Source: Punica granatum
Taxonomy: Eukaryota; Streptophyta; Magnoliopsida; Myrtales; Lythraceae
Reading direction: 5' to 3'
Length of the DNA stretch: 64,000 nt
NCBI RefSeq assembly: GCF_007655135.1
Contig: NC_045128.1
Coordinates: forward strand, 14,648,230-14,712,229
A program made the translations under genes and the position numbers. This document shows, piece by piece, positions 1 to 12,013 of the stretch. How positions within the stretch are numbered: the stretch's first letter is position 1; each line of letters opens with the position of its first letter. The notes beneath the pieces were generated by a model. The model had not been told where the DNA came from, made no database searches, and saw only the letters and a list, made by a program, of their open reading frames with translations.

Positions 1-240
1 TCAGTTAAAATAAAGTTAAAGACAATTCGTGGTCCGAAAAAATAACACAAACCGGAGCACAAATTTGTCCATTTTTCATATTGTTACATTCCTATTCCTA
101 AAATTAATGAAGAACAGGGCATTTGCTGAAAAAAAATTCAACCGCCCATTGTTGACCGTGCGGTTGTGCTGCATTGTTGTCTGGTAGTAAACCAGGATTG
201 AGCAGAGTTGAACAACACTTCATTTTCCAAACAGGCTCTT
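1..240. other. Intergenic, nothing recognised
   Basis: AT-rich sequence without a convincing coding frame or repeat boundary. It runs up to the left arm of the foldback element that begins near 241. Confidence 0.5.
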
Positions 241-746
241 AAGTTTTCATAAAAGTCTCAATTTTGTTCTAAATTTTGATTTATAATTTTAAAAAAATAC
301 ATATCAACACTCCGTTTTGGTCCACCGGCTCCAATAGAGAACATCAACAACAATCATGATTACAACCAGGAAACTATTACAGAAGAAGACTCAGCAAACC
401 CCGGGTCACTATTCACAACCGGGTTAGCCATGTCAATCGGACGGCCTCGGGAGTGATGCACTGAGGATCGCAGCACGAGAAAAATTTGAAATCGACAACC
501 AAGCATGATCACAAGTAGGAGGGGTAAAATCGTCATTTCTATCATCCATCGGTGGGAAGTAACCCAGCTGTAAATAGTAACCTAGGGTTTGCTGGGTCTT
601 CTTCTGTAATAGTTATCGGGTTGTAACTAGGAATGCTGTTGATGTTCTCTCCTGGAGCTGGTGGACTAAAACCGGGTACTGACATGTATTTTTTTTAAAA
701 TTACAAATCAAAATCTAGAACAAAACCAAGACTTTTATGAAAATTT
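241..746. mobile_element. Foldback/MITE-like element with about 185-bp inverted arms
   Basis: The left arm (about 241-427) pairs with the reverse complement of the right arm (about 565-746) over nearly the whole length. Matching landmarks include TTTCATAAAAGTCT at the outer ends, GAGAACATCAACA, and ACTATTACAGAAGAAGAC further in. The roughly 140-bp loop has no homology I recognise. No clear target-site duplication was found. The outer 50 bp resemble the arm ends of the Mutator-type MITE at 22976-23295, so the element may be a distant member or a composite. Superfamily is therefore uncertain. Confidence 0.75.
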
Positions 747-769
747 ATGTTATTTTTGTAAAGAAAAGA

Positions 770-975
770 GAAGATCATCAAATGATGTACAAATTTGGTG
801 GGTCCCATAAAGTCCATGTAGGCAAATAAACGAAAATCTTAATGGAATAGTAACGGAGGCCAAATCTGAGACAATTATCAAAACATGTGATTTTTTTGTT
901 ACAGAGTAAAATTTAGAACAAAACTAAGACATTTTACAAAATTTAGATATTTTTTTTTGTAATTTGCCCTATAAT
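770..975. mobile_element. Partial copy of the 22976-23295 MITE family
   Basis: The stretch ends in TTTGTAATTTGCCCTATAAT and contains a block very like the right arm of the MITE at 22976-23295 (GTTACA, AAAATTTAGAACAAAACT, ACATTTTACAAAATTTA). Inner sequence around 800-860 also resembles the centre of that MITE in reverse complement. Only one arm is obvious here, so the copy is truncated or its other arm was replaced by the foldback element next door. Confidence 0.5.
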
Positions 976-987
976 ATAATATAATTA

Positions 988-1170
988 GTTAGAAACGTGA
1001 ATACTTTTCCAAAAAAGTTAACCATGTGAATCATGACTAATGGGATGGGACCAATTTACATAATTATTTAGATACATGCAGAGTGATATAAAGAGGGACC
1101 TTTTCAACTGATATTTGTCTCTCGAGATCAAATGACACTAGTGTATGTGTATCCAGATATATTTCACATG
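988..1170 (+). repeat. Upstream copy of the MLP promoter (direct duplication)
   Basis: This block matches 2352-2533 closely (roughly nine bases in ten by eye). Both contain GAATACTTTTCCAAAAAAGT, GGGACCAATTTACATAATTA, a TATAAA box, and TTTGTCTCTCGAGATCAAAT. The downstream copy sits directly in front of the MLP-like gene. This upstream copy keeps its TATA box (1087-1092) but no MLP coding sequence follows it; a hAT-like element now lies about 140 bp further on. Confidence 0.8.
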
Positions 1171-1305
1171 TGGAAAATCGGTTGCTATAGATAATATAAA
1201 TATATATGTATATTGTGAGCAATCAATGCCTTACCCAATATGGTTGGCTCTTTGTGTATTTATGACCTTAGGATTTACAAGGTAAATTTATATACATGGT
1301 ATGTG

Positions 1306-2265
1306 TATCTCGTTAGGGGTGTGCACGGGTATCAGGTTCACCCGGAACCGGTCGGAATCTACCCGTTAGGGTAGAGTCCGAATAGCTTGTATTGAAAATG
1401 GGGTAGGGTCTGGGTATTAAAATAAGGAACAGGTGAAAATCAATTCCGATTCCGGTTCCTGTCTACAGGGTATCCAGAACTGAAACCGGATATTTAAAAA
1501 AGAAGAAGAAGAAGAGAGGAAAGAGTAAAGTTATTATCTCCTCTAATTAATCGGAACAGAGACACTTCCCTTCGTTCTCTTCTCTTCTAAACATAATCTC
1601 CATTCTCTTCTCTCGGTCTCTTCTCCAGCCGTTTCCGAGACTCCGATTTCTCTCTCTCGCTCTCTATTGCCAACCCCGACTCTTTAGAGGCTCCCCTTCC
1701 GTCTTCTACTCTCTGCTAAGGTAAAGTTTAATTCCCAATTACTACAGCCCAGGTCGCGGGATCTTCTTACCCCTACACAAAGGTTAGAATAGGGGGAAAA
1801 GCACATGCATTAGAGGCAACAGAGTTCCTTCTTATGAAATCTGTCTAGCATTGATAGTTCTACTGCTAAAATGCACGAAAAAAACCTGTTTAGTACCATT
1901 CGCAAAGGGAAAGAAAATGGGCCCTCCCGTGTTTAAAAGAGCCTTGCTCATCTTCGAGTATTTGCTCATAAATGAATCAACTGCTCTCATTAGTTCGTTT
2001 ATGTTGCTACTCTATCAAGTGATTTTAAGTTTACCTTTCTAGTGGGCTAATTCCATTGTTGTGGCAATTATCGTACTTCAAATTTACAAGTTCCAACAGG
2101 GTACTTGAAATCTGTGGTATAATACAGGTTCCGAGTAAGTTTTGATTTTAGGATTCAACAAGGTAGGGTCCGGTTCCAAAATCTTAGAACATATCCCTTA
2201 CAGGGTATGATCCGAGTATCGTGAAAAATACAGGATACCCGGAACCGATCGCCCCTATATCTCGT
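1306..2265. mobile_element. hAT-like non-autonomous DNA transposon with 8-bp TSD
   Basis: The element proper is 1314-2257 (944 bp). It is flanked by a perfect 8-bp direct repeat TATCTCGT (1306-1313 and 2258-2265), the TSD length of hAT elements. The termini are short inverted repeats, TAGGGGTG on the left and TAGGGGCG (reverse complement) on the right. Subterminal regions share GGAACCGG/GGTACCC-like motifs in both orientations. No transposase frame is visible. The middle (about 1555-1725) is CT-rich and looks like a plant 5'UTR ending in a possible splice donor (CTAAGGTAAAG). That could be left over from a parental transposase gene or captured host sequence. Confidence 0.85.
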
Positions 2266-2291
2266 GATCAAGGTAGGAATCCCAAAATATA

Positions 2292-2295
<4 letters not shown>

Positions 2296-2322
<27 letters not shown>
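2296..2322. repeat. (AT)n microsatellite
   Basis: An uninterrupted TA dinucleotide run between the hAT-like element and the proximal MLP promoter. Confidence 0.95.
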
Positions 2323-2351
2323 GTAATATTAATTATATAATATAATGTGAT

Positions 2352-2533
2352 TAGATAGAAACGTGAATACTTTTCCAAAAAAGTTAACCACGTGAATCAT
2401 GACCCATGGAATGGGACCAATTTACATAATTATTTAGATACATGAAGAGTGGTATAAAGACGGACCCTTTTAATTAATATTTGTCTCTCGAGATCAAATT
2501 CCATTAGTGTATGTGTATCCAGATATATTAACA
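2352..2533 (+). promoter_or_regulatory. Proximal MLP promoter with TATA box (second copy of duplication)
   Basis: The block duplicates 988-1170. It holds TATAAA at 2453-2458, about 115 bases before the MLP start codon, a reasonable position for a plant core promoter with a short leader. A CACGTG-like E-box (CCACGTGAA) near 2390 is present here but is CCATGTGAA in the upstream copy. Confidence 0.6.
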
Positions 2534-2573
2534 GCGGAAACCATATAATCATTATACCAGCAGTCAAACAACA

Positions 2574-4056
2574 ATGGCATCATCGGAGGCACTTCACGGG
2601 AGGTTGCAGACGGATATCGACCTGAAGTCGAGTGCAGAAGAGTATTACAAGATGTGGAGGAAAGAGGCCCACAAGATCCCCACAGCGACGGGCCAAAATA
2701 TTCAGGCGATCACTCTTCATGAAGGTGACTGGCACGACCATGGAGCTATCAAGATCTGGAACTACACTGTTGGTAAGCTAGAATTGCACTCTATTAATAT
2801 TTAACACCTAATTACAATAAAAAGTGATCATGGTCGTAAAGCTAAGTCGAGCTACATGGACCCGTGATTTTTCCCATAGGGCTGTAAAATTGCTCAGAGA
2901 GACGAAGTTAAGGGGCATGCCCTCGATGGCTTGTTAAAGGAGTGGACGATGACCGTAGCAATAGTTTTCATGTTTGACTCCCTCGCCTAATTCATTCATA
3001 CGCAGTGTGTGACCGCCTCTGTTAGTTCCACGGAGATATTTCAAGTTTACCTGATTTTCATGAACACAGGTATTTTGCCCGCACTTCATCGTGAGTGCAA
3101 AAACTCTATCAAGTTATTTGAAAACATGCAAACGATGTTTTCTTTTTCGTTAACAAAGGAGGTTCAATTGGGTCTATGCAATTACACTATGCAAATAACA
3201 TTAAATAATAGAGAAGATATTCTATTTTAAGAAAATAAAAGTATTCCTATTTTGTAAATTTGTGAAAATAAAATAATGAAATCAAATTTCAGATTGGGTC
3301 TTTTTATATGGGTAAAGGGTAAAAAGTATTTTATCAAAAAAAAAAAAGAGAGAGAAAAAAGCATTACTTATAACACAAAAGATAAGCCTATAAGTATAAT
3401 CCATAAAAATATACAATAGATCAAGAAGTGTTCTCCAGGAAGCCCCGTGCCTCAGTTCAGTGATTTAATCGGTTGATGCAGAGCATAACGCAGCCACAAA
3501 AGAAGGGGAGCCAGCAAGTGATATCTCGCACCCGGATCTTATACCATCATATCGGATGTTGAGAGCAATTTGTACACCCTAAAAGGAAAGAAACTTGTAC
3601 AGGATGCAAGGAAAAGATGCAAGAAAGTGAAGGGCTAATTTGGGTTGCGGCTGAGATGTACCACGATAATATAAATATACCGCAGCATATATATGAGGAT
3701 ATCAATCTCGAGATAATGAATAACCATATATATATATATATATATATATACAGTTCCTGACTAATTATGCTTCTGAATGCGTAGATGGGAAATCGGGAGT
3801 ATTCAAGGAGAAGGTGGAGTTCGATGATGCGAGCATGACTATTACCCTCCATGGCATTGAGGGAGATGTTTACAATGAGTACAAGGTATACAGGCCCATA
3901 TGCAAGGTTGTGCCGAAGAACAGGGGCTCCGTGGCGAAGCTGGTCATAGAGTACGAGAGGGTGAATGAGGATGCACCGATTCCCAACAAGTTCATGGACT
4001 TGTTTGTCAGCATGACTAAGGATATCGATGCCCATGCCTATGCTGCATCGACATGA
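2574..4056 (+). CDS. MLP-like protein (major latex protein, Bet v 1 family)
   Basis: Two exons, 2574-2772 and 3785-4056, separated by a 1012-bp GT-AG intron (phase 1). Joined they encode 156 aa, the usual size of MLP proteins. The protein starts MASSEALHGRLQTDIDLKSS, continues with an AEEYYKMWRKEAHKIP block, reads W-N-Y-T-V-D-G-K across the splice junction, and ends in TKDIDAHAYAAST. These are standard MLP/Bet v 1 landmarks, and the single intron at this point is typical of the family. Members form a hydrophobic-ligand-binding cavity and are linked to stress and development; the ligand here is unknown. No signal peptide is visible, so a cytosolic protein is expected. A TATA box lies about 115 bp upstream in a duplicated promoter block. 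An (AT)n run sits in the intron near the acceptor. Confidence 0.92.
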
Positions 4057-5035
4057 GAGGATGGTGCATGTAGCAGTGACCATGTTTCCGGGGTCAATAT
4101 GTTTGCTATATATACATCCATATGGAAGTGTTCGCAGTCCTTTAAATAAATGAAAGCTCCCCATGGGAGGTTTCTACTTTTCTTGCATGAATAAAATTCG
4201 ATTGGTAACGTTTGCTAGACATATATTGCTGCGGTGTAATACCGAATTTATGTTTGTTTTGGTAAATAACCCTTACTTACGCATTACAATAATGAAAGTC
4301 TATCTAAAAGATGCCATGCAGAACAAGTCAATTTTAGATTCAGTGGATCTTGAACTCCGCACTAATGACAAACTCATAAATCGCACAAGATTATCGCATG
4401 ACATGATCACTTGAGAATTCAAACGTCATAACTACATCTATACACAAAATATATGCATGTATGAAACTCCTTTTAATATTTGTCGACTTGTAAGTGAATT
4501 ACCTTTGAAGGGAAAAAAAAATACTTTTTTTATAGATAAAAAGGGGGAATTGAATAAATCATGTGATTTTGAGTGATAAAAATAAATAGATGGATATATT
4601 CAGAACTCAAAATCATGTGATAGAAAATAACACAACTATGGAGACCTATCTATCCAATTGAACGCCTAGAATCCATTCATCATTTTGGTCGAGATTTTTA
4701 CATGCCGGTTAAAACGAATCCAATTCTCACAACTCCAAGAATGTATACCTATAGAAACCGAATATAACCTAGATACGTTGAGGGATAGATATCGTCGAGA
4801 ACTCCTACGGCATCAAGCTCGATCAGACTTTGAAGTGTATGAGAGTGCTCCTGGAACTTTCAACCCATGAATATCAAAGAACCTATGTGTCTCAATTGAT
4901 CAAGAACTTAGGCTCTTCTCATGGCCGAATTTCCAAAGTCTCGCGATTTCTTCAAGAATTAATTTCATTCTCCAGTGAGAGATTTTGAGTGATCCTAAAT
5001 AGTTTAATCCCCTTTCAGTTGCAAAGTCTCTGGTC
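4057..5035. other. Intergenic downstream of MLP, no gene recognised
   Basis: Contains the MLP 3'UTR, with an AATAAA-type signal near 4147. The rest is AT-rich sequence in which I see no coding homology. Short open frames here have no family signature. Confidence 0.5.
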
Positions 5036-5483
5036 ACTCAATTGGTTGACTTAATAAGCTGACATTGGCGTTTCCTTTTTGCTACACGATTTCGGAGATT
5101 TTCGGAGAATAATCCCTGGAAAATTGCAACCAACATGGGCTGATTTTAGTAAGGTCTTGATTTTAAGTCCTTGTGAATACAGAAAATTTACGCCGTGAGA
5201 GCTTTATATCTTGGTGTGCCGATCCAACTCGACTGGATTAATCGAGATTCAATTGAGCTTCCGAATATTATGGTTAAAAAAAAATTGGAATATTGCATCC
5301 TGAGGCCGGTCTTGGTTCCATGAATATCCCTTCGGGAAGGTAGGCTGCATGGCAAAAGGAATTGCGGGCAGGCTGATGGGCTTTGGACGTTTGTTTGATT
5401 TTCGGTTCCGAATGGACAATTCCGCGGCCAATTAAAAAAAAAAATCACATCTCTCGAACCGTCGAGAGTTTCGAGGCCATACT

Positions 5484-5847
5484 ATGTCAAGAGAAACCTA
5501 TTCAAAGGACTTTCAAATGGGTCAGGTCTTACAGCATTTGGAATCGGATCTTGTTTGTTCGGCCATATGATGCATGCAATCCAAGTAGTAGGTCTAGATC
5601 TGAAACTGCGCGCACTGAACTTACGGTCTAGTATTGAACTCGTCGGATGAGTTAGGATGCCTAAAATATGTCAAAGAAACCTTGTTCGAAAGGCTTTCAA
5701 ATGGGCTAGATTTTGCAGCAACTGGATCTTTTTTGGGCAAATGCGGCACACAAGCCAAGGAGGAGGTCTGGATCCGAAACTGCATGCTCTGAACTTACGG
5801 GTTGATATCGAACTCGTCCATATGAGTTAGGACGCTCATAATATATC
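5484..5847. repeat. Diverged tandem repeat, two units of about 180 bp
   Basis: Units 5484-5666 and 5667-5847 share GTCAA(A)GA(A)ACC, GGCTTTCAAATGGG, GGTCT(A/G)GATC(T/C)GAAACTG, GAACTTACGG and GAACTCGTC. They have diverged substantially. Confidence 0.7.
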
Positions 5848-5939
5848 AAGTCGAACCTAACTCAAAGCACCGTAATGTGAACTTAGGTTTGACTCAAGTC
5901 AATGTAATTTAGGCCTCCAACATAGCTCTAGCAATGAGA

Positions 5940-6070
5940 AAGGGGGTGTAGTGTAGTGACTAACACCCTCACCTGGTAACCTAGAGGTTCCAGGTTCGAT
6001 TCTCATCAAGACCGTTTTCAATGTAAATTCATAACCGAAGGTCCTTTTCGCGGAAACTTGACGCCGGATG
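5940..6070 (+). mobile_element. tRNA-derived SINE-like head
   Basis: A pol III-type A box (TAGTGTAGTGACTAACACC) is followed about 30 bases later by a B box (AGGTTCGATTCTC). A functional tRNA is excluded by the lack of a cloverleaf. A clear 3' tail or TSD was not found, so the limits are approximate. Confidence 0.5.
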
Positions 6071-7379
6071 GTTGACCAACCCAGTGCCGCTTATCCCAAG
6101 GCTCAGTGTGAAATCATCAGACATAATTCTACAATCCATCTAGGCCCTCAGAACAGCGCTTTTAGGGTTTGCAATTTTTCAATCCTTCGGGATCTGTTCT
6201 CAACGAACAGAGATCGCAGCGATCTCCGGTTCATCCAAGCAACTCAGAAAGCATTCTGAGAAATTCAGCTTTGGACTCCTAGGACATTTTTGGCTTCACA
6301 TGGACAATACCGGCTTAAGGGTCAATTATTCGGTCTGATTGACGATGCAAGTCAAAATGACCAATGCGGAATGCAGACAAGAGATGTGCATTTAGAAATG
6401 GCTAACTTTGCTCTGATCGCTTGAAAGGAACAAAACCAGCTTCCGAGCCCAAAAACCACACGAGTATTTTTTTAGGCAAAATGGATGATTTTGGGCTCAT
6501 TTGAACCGTTTTCGCGCGCACATTGACAATTCGACGTTCGTTTGAGCCACGAACCTCGAACACGCAATCAATCGAGACCCGAACTTTATCTCGAACTTCC
6601 CTAATGATCCATGGGACCCACGACTTGCCCTAGCTGCCCCATCCATTGCCCAAACCGCCCTTCCCTTTGGCCTCTTCCTCCATGCCAACTTGCCTTATCT
6701 CCTCCAAAAATATCAAGCCTACATCAATGCATTTGGCTCTTCTTTATTAATGCATTTTGAAGAAGTCTTCATCCCCATCCTCATTAGCAAATCCGGATCT
6801 CCCTAATCCTTACCTTTAATTGCACTTTTTTTTACTTAATTGCACTTAAGCTTTGCCTATATATTGCTCAAATGTTATTAACTTAATCACACACTTTCTA
6901 GCCATCTCTCTCAAGCTTTCTCACTCTTCAAATGCTCTCAAGAGTTTGAAGAAACCGCAGCAAGCATTCAACAAAGAGAAAACCAAGCAAAACCCTCAAG
7001 AACTTAAGTCGGAATCATGGTGATCACCATCCCAGCTTAAATCCAAACTTGACCAAACTTCATATCCCACATGTTTTCGACCTCCTCAGTCCATTTCCGA
7101 AGTTAGATTTTCAGTTTGAAGCCTCTAAGATATAGAACCAGCCCACAATAGAACCGAACTCAATTTGGTCCCCGTCGGGTCAGATTTTTCAACCCGGGTT
7201 TCCTAGCCTTTCGGGTCGGTTTGAGCTGCCAAAACCCATCAAACATCTCCCCACACGGTCCTAGGGTGTCAAGAAGTCGAGAAACCCCGGGCTAACCCTC
7301 TGGTTTTGGCCCAGCAAGAAGATTCATCATGACTACCCAGTCATGTCGGATTTTCTGACTGTCTTTGCGTTTTTCTTGC

Positions 7380-7830
7380 AGATCGGGTCGACTCGAGACT
7401 CTTTTCTTCGAACGATCACCACGGTCACCTCCGGGGGTCTCTTAGAAGTCGGAAGCCACCAACCTTGCAGCAAAATTCCATCGGGAGCCACCATGGTGAC
7501 GTTCGACCGGAAAACTGCCCAATCGGGTCTATTTCCTGGACGTGCTTTGTTTTCCGTGATCTTTGCAGGGCTATACGGGTCAACCCGATAACTCTGAAAC
7601 CAAACGACCACCACAGCCATCTCTTGGATTTTCTTAGGAGTCGAGAGCCACCGACCTTGCATCAAAATACCATCAGGAGCCTCCGGGAGAGTTGTTTTTT
7701 TCCGAACTGCCAGTCGGGTGTGTTTTGACCCAGTCCGGTTTGTTTCTGTTTTGCTGACCCGACTTTACTCTTGATTTTCGAAAAATCTACGCGTGCTCTC
7801 CTCCCGAAACCACCGTAGGGACGTTAAGCA
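7380..7830. repeat. Degenerate tandem repeat, period about 190 bp
   Basis: The block GAAGCCACCAACCTTGCAGC at 7451 recurs as a close variant (GAGAGCCACCGACCTTGCAT) at 7642, with similar flanking GGAGCC and CAGTCGGGT elements. A third, weaker unit may start near 7800. It lies within the LTR-derived block. Confidence 0.55.
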
Positions 7831-10800
7831 TCCTCTTGACTATCCGGAACAGTTGAGCGCTCTCCGAGAAGCCACCCGAGCCATCCGAATCGGCCTATTT
7901 TCTCCCCGGTGCCTAGTTGGGTAAGAAATTCCCAGTCGGGTCTATTGCTGCCATTCAGGTCTGTGCAAGCAAAAACAGCCCAAACGCGATCCACCAACGG
8001 TCCAATCCGACTTCTAACAGTCCCATCCCGCATCCCGGGACTAGGTATAACCATTCTCGACTTAGAGGAGATAGGACTTTTACATTTTTGTTGTGTTTAT
8101 GAAGTTATAAGGCATATTAAAGCATGATTTACTTGCAAGATTTAATTTTTATGCAATTTTCATATTATATCATGCATGTTTATCATCGTATTACGTGTTA
8201 GCATATCAGGAAATGTTTAAATCAAAGTCGAGGAGACCGTTTTAAACCCGAACGACCAAAGAATCTCACGGGTTCCCTTTGAGGAAAGGTAACCGTGGCC
8301 CCTTTTGTTGGTTCTTTGGGTTATAAACGGATTCCTTGCCCCAATTTAAGTCGTTTCTCGAATTTTTATGTTTTCTTGCATCCATGAACTCGGTATCGTT
8401 TTATTGATTCCATAAATAACGTGTTTGTGCATGCCTGAATGTTGAAATGCGTTTTCCAAATCATGGCGATACCGGCTTTGTTAAATACGTGTCATTTATA
8501 GCGTTTAACAGCATGCGAGAAATAGTCGAAATCGGGTTAAAGAGAACGCTTGAAACTCGAAACGGGTCAAGGAAACCCACAGCTTCCTCAAAAGGGAAGA
8601 GCCGAGAGTTCTTTCACCTTATTCGGGTCAGGAACAGTTTCTTTACCTCAATGAAATCCATTTCTCGGATTTTGTGTAATCTCAGTGTCAATATCGTTGC
8701 AAATCCCGCATCAAAATGCCTTTAAAATGTTGTTTTTAAAGCAAAAATGCATGCATTCACGTATCGATGACTCTTTCGGGGCCATTTGGATTCCGAGGGT
8801 ATTTTGGTCATTTTGACCAAATTATCCTCGACCTTCCCGGACTCATCTTGGTCGTCGTGTCATGAATTGTTTTCATAAAATTAAACCTTTTGGGTATTCA
8901 GACTCCATTCAGTGGATCAATTCATGATCTGTCTTATTGTTTGTAACCCGCACATTCACTGCATTCGACAGTAATTTACAAGTCATAAATTCACAAACGG
9001 GTTAATCGAGATGCTCACATGATTAAACCCACTTGACACTGACGAAACTTGCATGAATTGGTCATTAACTGATAACTCGCGTCGATAAGTTGTCAATTGA
9101 CGTTAATGCCCTTTTCAAAATTTGTCTATTTCAAATCCCGAAACACGCGGTCCGATGTAGCACGGACGTTTAGAAAGGACTTATGTGTCTCAACTTGAGT
9201 TTTTACCTGATTTCAAGTAACTCAGGTCAGGATACATAAGATCTTTCTAGATCACTTCCGTTTAGATCGACCGGTTCTTTGGTTTTTTTCAGGGTTCTTG
9301 TATAACCCTGGACGATCCAGGGAATTGGTTGATACCGGCTACAGGTCGAGGTTGCCCGTACTGCGATGTTTCCCTTTTCTGAAAACAATTTTCAAGTAAA
9401 GGGCAAAATAATCTTTTTCACAATTTAGCGACACCCCTAGGGTTAACTTGACAGAAACACTACGGTATCAGGATAAGGACGGGCTACCTGTTCAGGTGCA
9501 GGTTTATCTGCAAAGCCTTTTCTTATCCAACTGATGAGTTTCTATCATCCTATCGTAGACTCGGGTAACTAGAACGGTTATCTATATCACAAAACGTGCA
9601 AAATGTTGATTAACCTTTCACTCGACCTAACCAAATACTAGATAATGGTTAGGTAGAACTCTAGGTTCCAAATCTAGAGTCAAAATACAAGTTTGGCAAA
9701 TTCAGTGGAATTACAGTATCACAATACAGAACAATTTTAAAAGCAATCCACACACAAATGACTTGACTACAGACACCATGTCTGTCAGGTCCTTGAAACA
9801 AAGCCGAATGCAAAATGCTTTGCACATGTTTGCTTATTTAGCATATGGCATTTGCTTGCAAAAACACCCCTAGGTTAATAATTTGTTAATCAATGTACAC
9901 TCTGCAATAACAAACACATTGTATGTAGTCTGCATGCTGTTTGTTATTTTTCTACTCTTGTTTGTCCATGCGAGTCGAGCCTGACCCATATGACGCATTA
10001 CACTTAGGGTTCAACGCCCTAATCATCAGTCACAAGGTCCAATGCCCAATTCACCGAGAGCACATTTGAATTTCAGTTTTCGATTTTTCCCTGAACTCAC
10101 GACGAGTCTGAGCGGAATAATAACCGAACGCGAACTGATTGGGATTCAATTATTTGTAATTTGTATTTATTATTTTTCAGAGCACATTATAAGGGATCTT
10201 ACTTTGTATATTCATTATGTAAGAATCCCAGTCAGTGAACGAACAGTCCGAGTATCGAACTAATTGAATCGATCCAATGCTTGCTCAAACAAGAGTAATC
10301 CCAAGATCTCGCGGTTCCGGTTCATGCAGGAATTCAACCATCATGGTTTGATGAACTATAACGCAAGATAGTGAACTGATTCCCGGACATACGGGTTTAC
10401 TTCTCTCTCGGCTACTCAACCGACATCGTTTTAGTTCACCGAATTTTCGGTGTCAAAACGTGTAAGCCGAGTGCAACTTAATTCACGCAGTAAATGAAAT
10501 AAAACTGCAAGCCTAGCAAGCTAGAGTACCGAAAGGAGGTGCAGGATATAGGCCCGCACATAACGTGAACCCCCGAACTCGGACTTTCCGGTTCCGCACG
10601 GACCAATGTCTTAACAAAACTAAATGTACCATTACCCCTAAACCCGGGCAACTCACCGGCCCTCGACTTTTGGATCGTAAACAAGTAGTGGCGACTCCTT
10701 CTCACGCGTGTCCGTCATGCGTCTCTCGGGAAGGTGGACACTCCTGAGCCGTGTTATCCAAAAGCGTGTATGCGGGCCCCGACGAAAACCACATTTGTGT

Positions 10801-10928
10801 CCGTACAATGACACTTTTCCCTAACCATTTTTAGACTTCCATTTAATAATACTTTATCACTCATACTTTTCCCTAATCACTTTTATAATTAATTTTTTAA
10901 TAATAAATTTTTCATCTATCTTCACATC

Positions 10929-10962
10929 TATATATATATAGATATATATATATATATATATT
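10929..10962. repeat. (AT)n microsatellite
   Basis: An interrupted TA run just after the LTR-derived block. Confidence 0.9.
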
Positions 10963-10999
10963 CTCATACATTAATATATTTATCAATACTTACAATCAT

Positions 11000-12000
11000 A
11001 ACACAAAATCAAGTTGAGTTGGATGACTTATCCAACTCGAAAACCAAACACAAGTTGAGTATCTCCAGTTTCATATGAAACTTTCGGAGATTCTACATGG
11101 GTTTATCCAGTGCTGGCAGTTGCGCTTGCAACAACATAACAAGATAATGTCAAAGAAAGAATAACGAATATATGTGTAATAGAAAACATCAACTCCCTCA
11201 CTTACCTCGTTCATAATCATACTGATCTCCAATGCCTCAATATGTAGCAAGGTCATGATTCTCAGATTGCAATTACGGTAACTACTGCTAACATGTAGCC
11301 CACCCCACACAAATACCTCGTGATCCCCCCTTTCGTCGCCCACTGAGATAAAAACACAATCTTAGTTATATGGGAGCTTGTATGCTTATAACGACTATTC
11401 GCCGTCCTCCATAAGAAAATGACCTAAGCACTGGGGCTGAAATCTCCAAATAGCCCACATCATAGCACATCTCAATTACGAAATTCTTCAGATGTAAAAC
11501 TACACAAATATTTATCCAGTCAAGAGATTTAACCTTGATTACTATTAAATGTTTTAAAAAAGTAGAAGCGGCAATCAGTAACTCCGTGGTCTCTCCAGGT
11601 TGTGGATGAACTCCAAATGAATTATTCTAAGCTGACCCCAGTTCCTAATGATAATTTGGTTCAGCATAATGAATAATTGGGCATGCATGCGTAAGCAAGT
11701 CATGGGGTCCTAATGCAAGTGATAGATCTTTTGCTCCCTTATGTACTATGGCCTAGATCCAGCTCTCTATCAAGCTATGTGACCCTCTGCTAAAATCAAA
11801 TGTAATTTGCATGTATATAAGAGAGAGAACAAAAGAAAGACAACATGACTTTTGTTGCCAATATGGTTGTGCACATTGTGAATGTAGGAATATTATTTTG
11901 GATTGTGAATGACAGAACTGCTGTTTGGATTGTACATGACAAAAATGTCTTTTACGTAGTGAATGATAGATGTCTTTTACACAAACTAATGCCGTGGACA
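11000..12000. other. Intergenic, no gene recognised
   Basis: Starts with CAACTCGAAAACCAAACAC near 11035, which resembles the end of a Tourist/PIF-type element; no partner end was identified. The remainder has only short frames with no recognisable domain. Confidence 0.4.
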
Positions 12001-12013
12001 TGTCCTAATCTAG

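Larger units (their letters stand above)
5036..10806 (+). mobile_element. Non-coding LTR-retrotransposon-derived block (probable Ty3/gypsy, Tat-like)
   Basis: About 5.8 kb of sequence richer in GC than its flanks, with no gag, protease, RT or integrase frame. A U3/R-like stretch has TATATAT at 6857 followed by a CT-rich leader (CTCTCAAGCTTTCTCACTC). The end (about 10680-10806) contains GTGGCGACTCC and GGGCCCCGACGAAAACC...GTGTCCGTACA, motifs I associate with the 3' ends of Tat/Ogre-type LTRs. Several degenerate internal tandem repeats (about 180 bp) occur. I could not find matching LTR pairs or a TSD, so this may be one or more long solo LTRs or a LARD-type remnant. Confidence 0.45.

Noticed and set aside
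3547..4164. Minus-strand open frame of 205 codons over the MLP second exon
   Set aside because: It is antisense to the MLP exon and runs through an (AT)n repeat (coding YIYIYIYI). There is no family signature, whereas the plus strand encodes a clear MLP protein.
5950..6015. Possible tRNA gene
   Set aside because: A and B boxes are present, but no cloverleaf can be drawn; a SINE-like head is the better reading.
11071..11343. Minus-strand 90-codon frame
   Set aside because: I looked for reverse transcriptase or other domains and found none; composition is like the non-coding surroundings.
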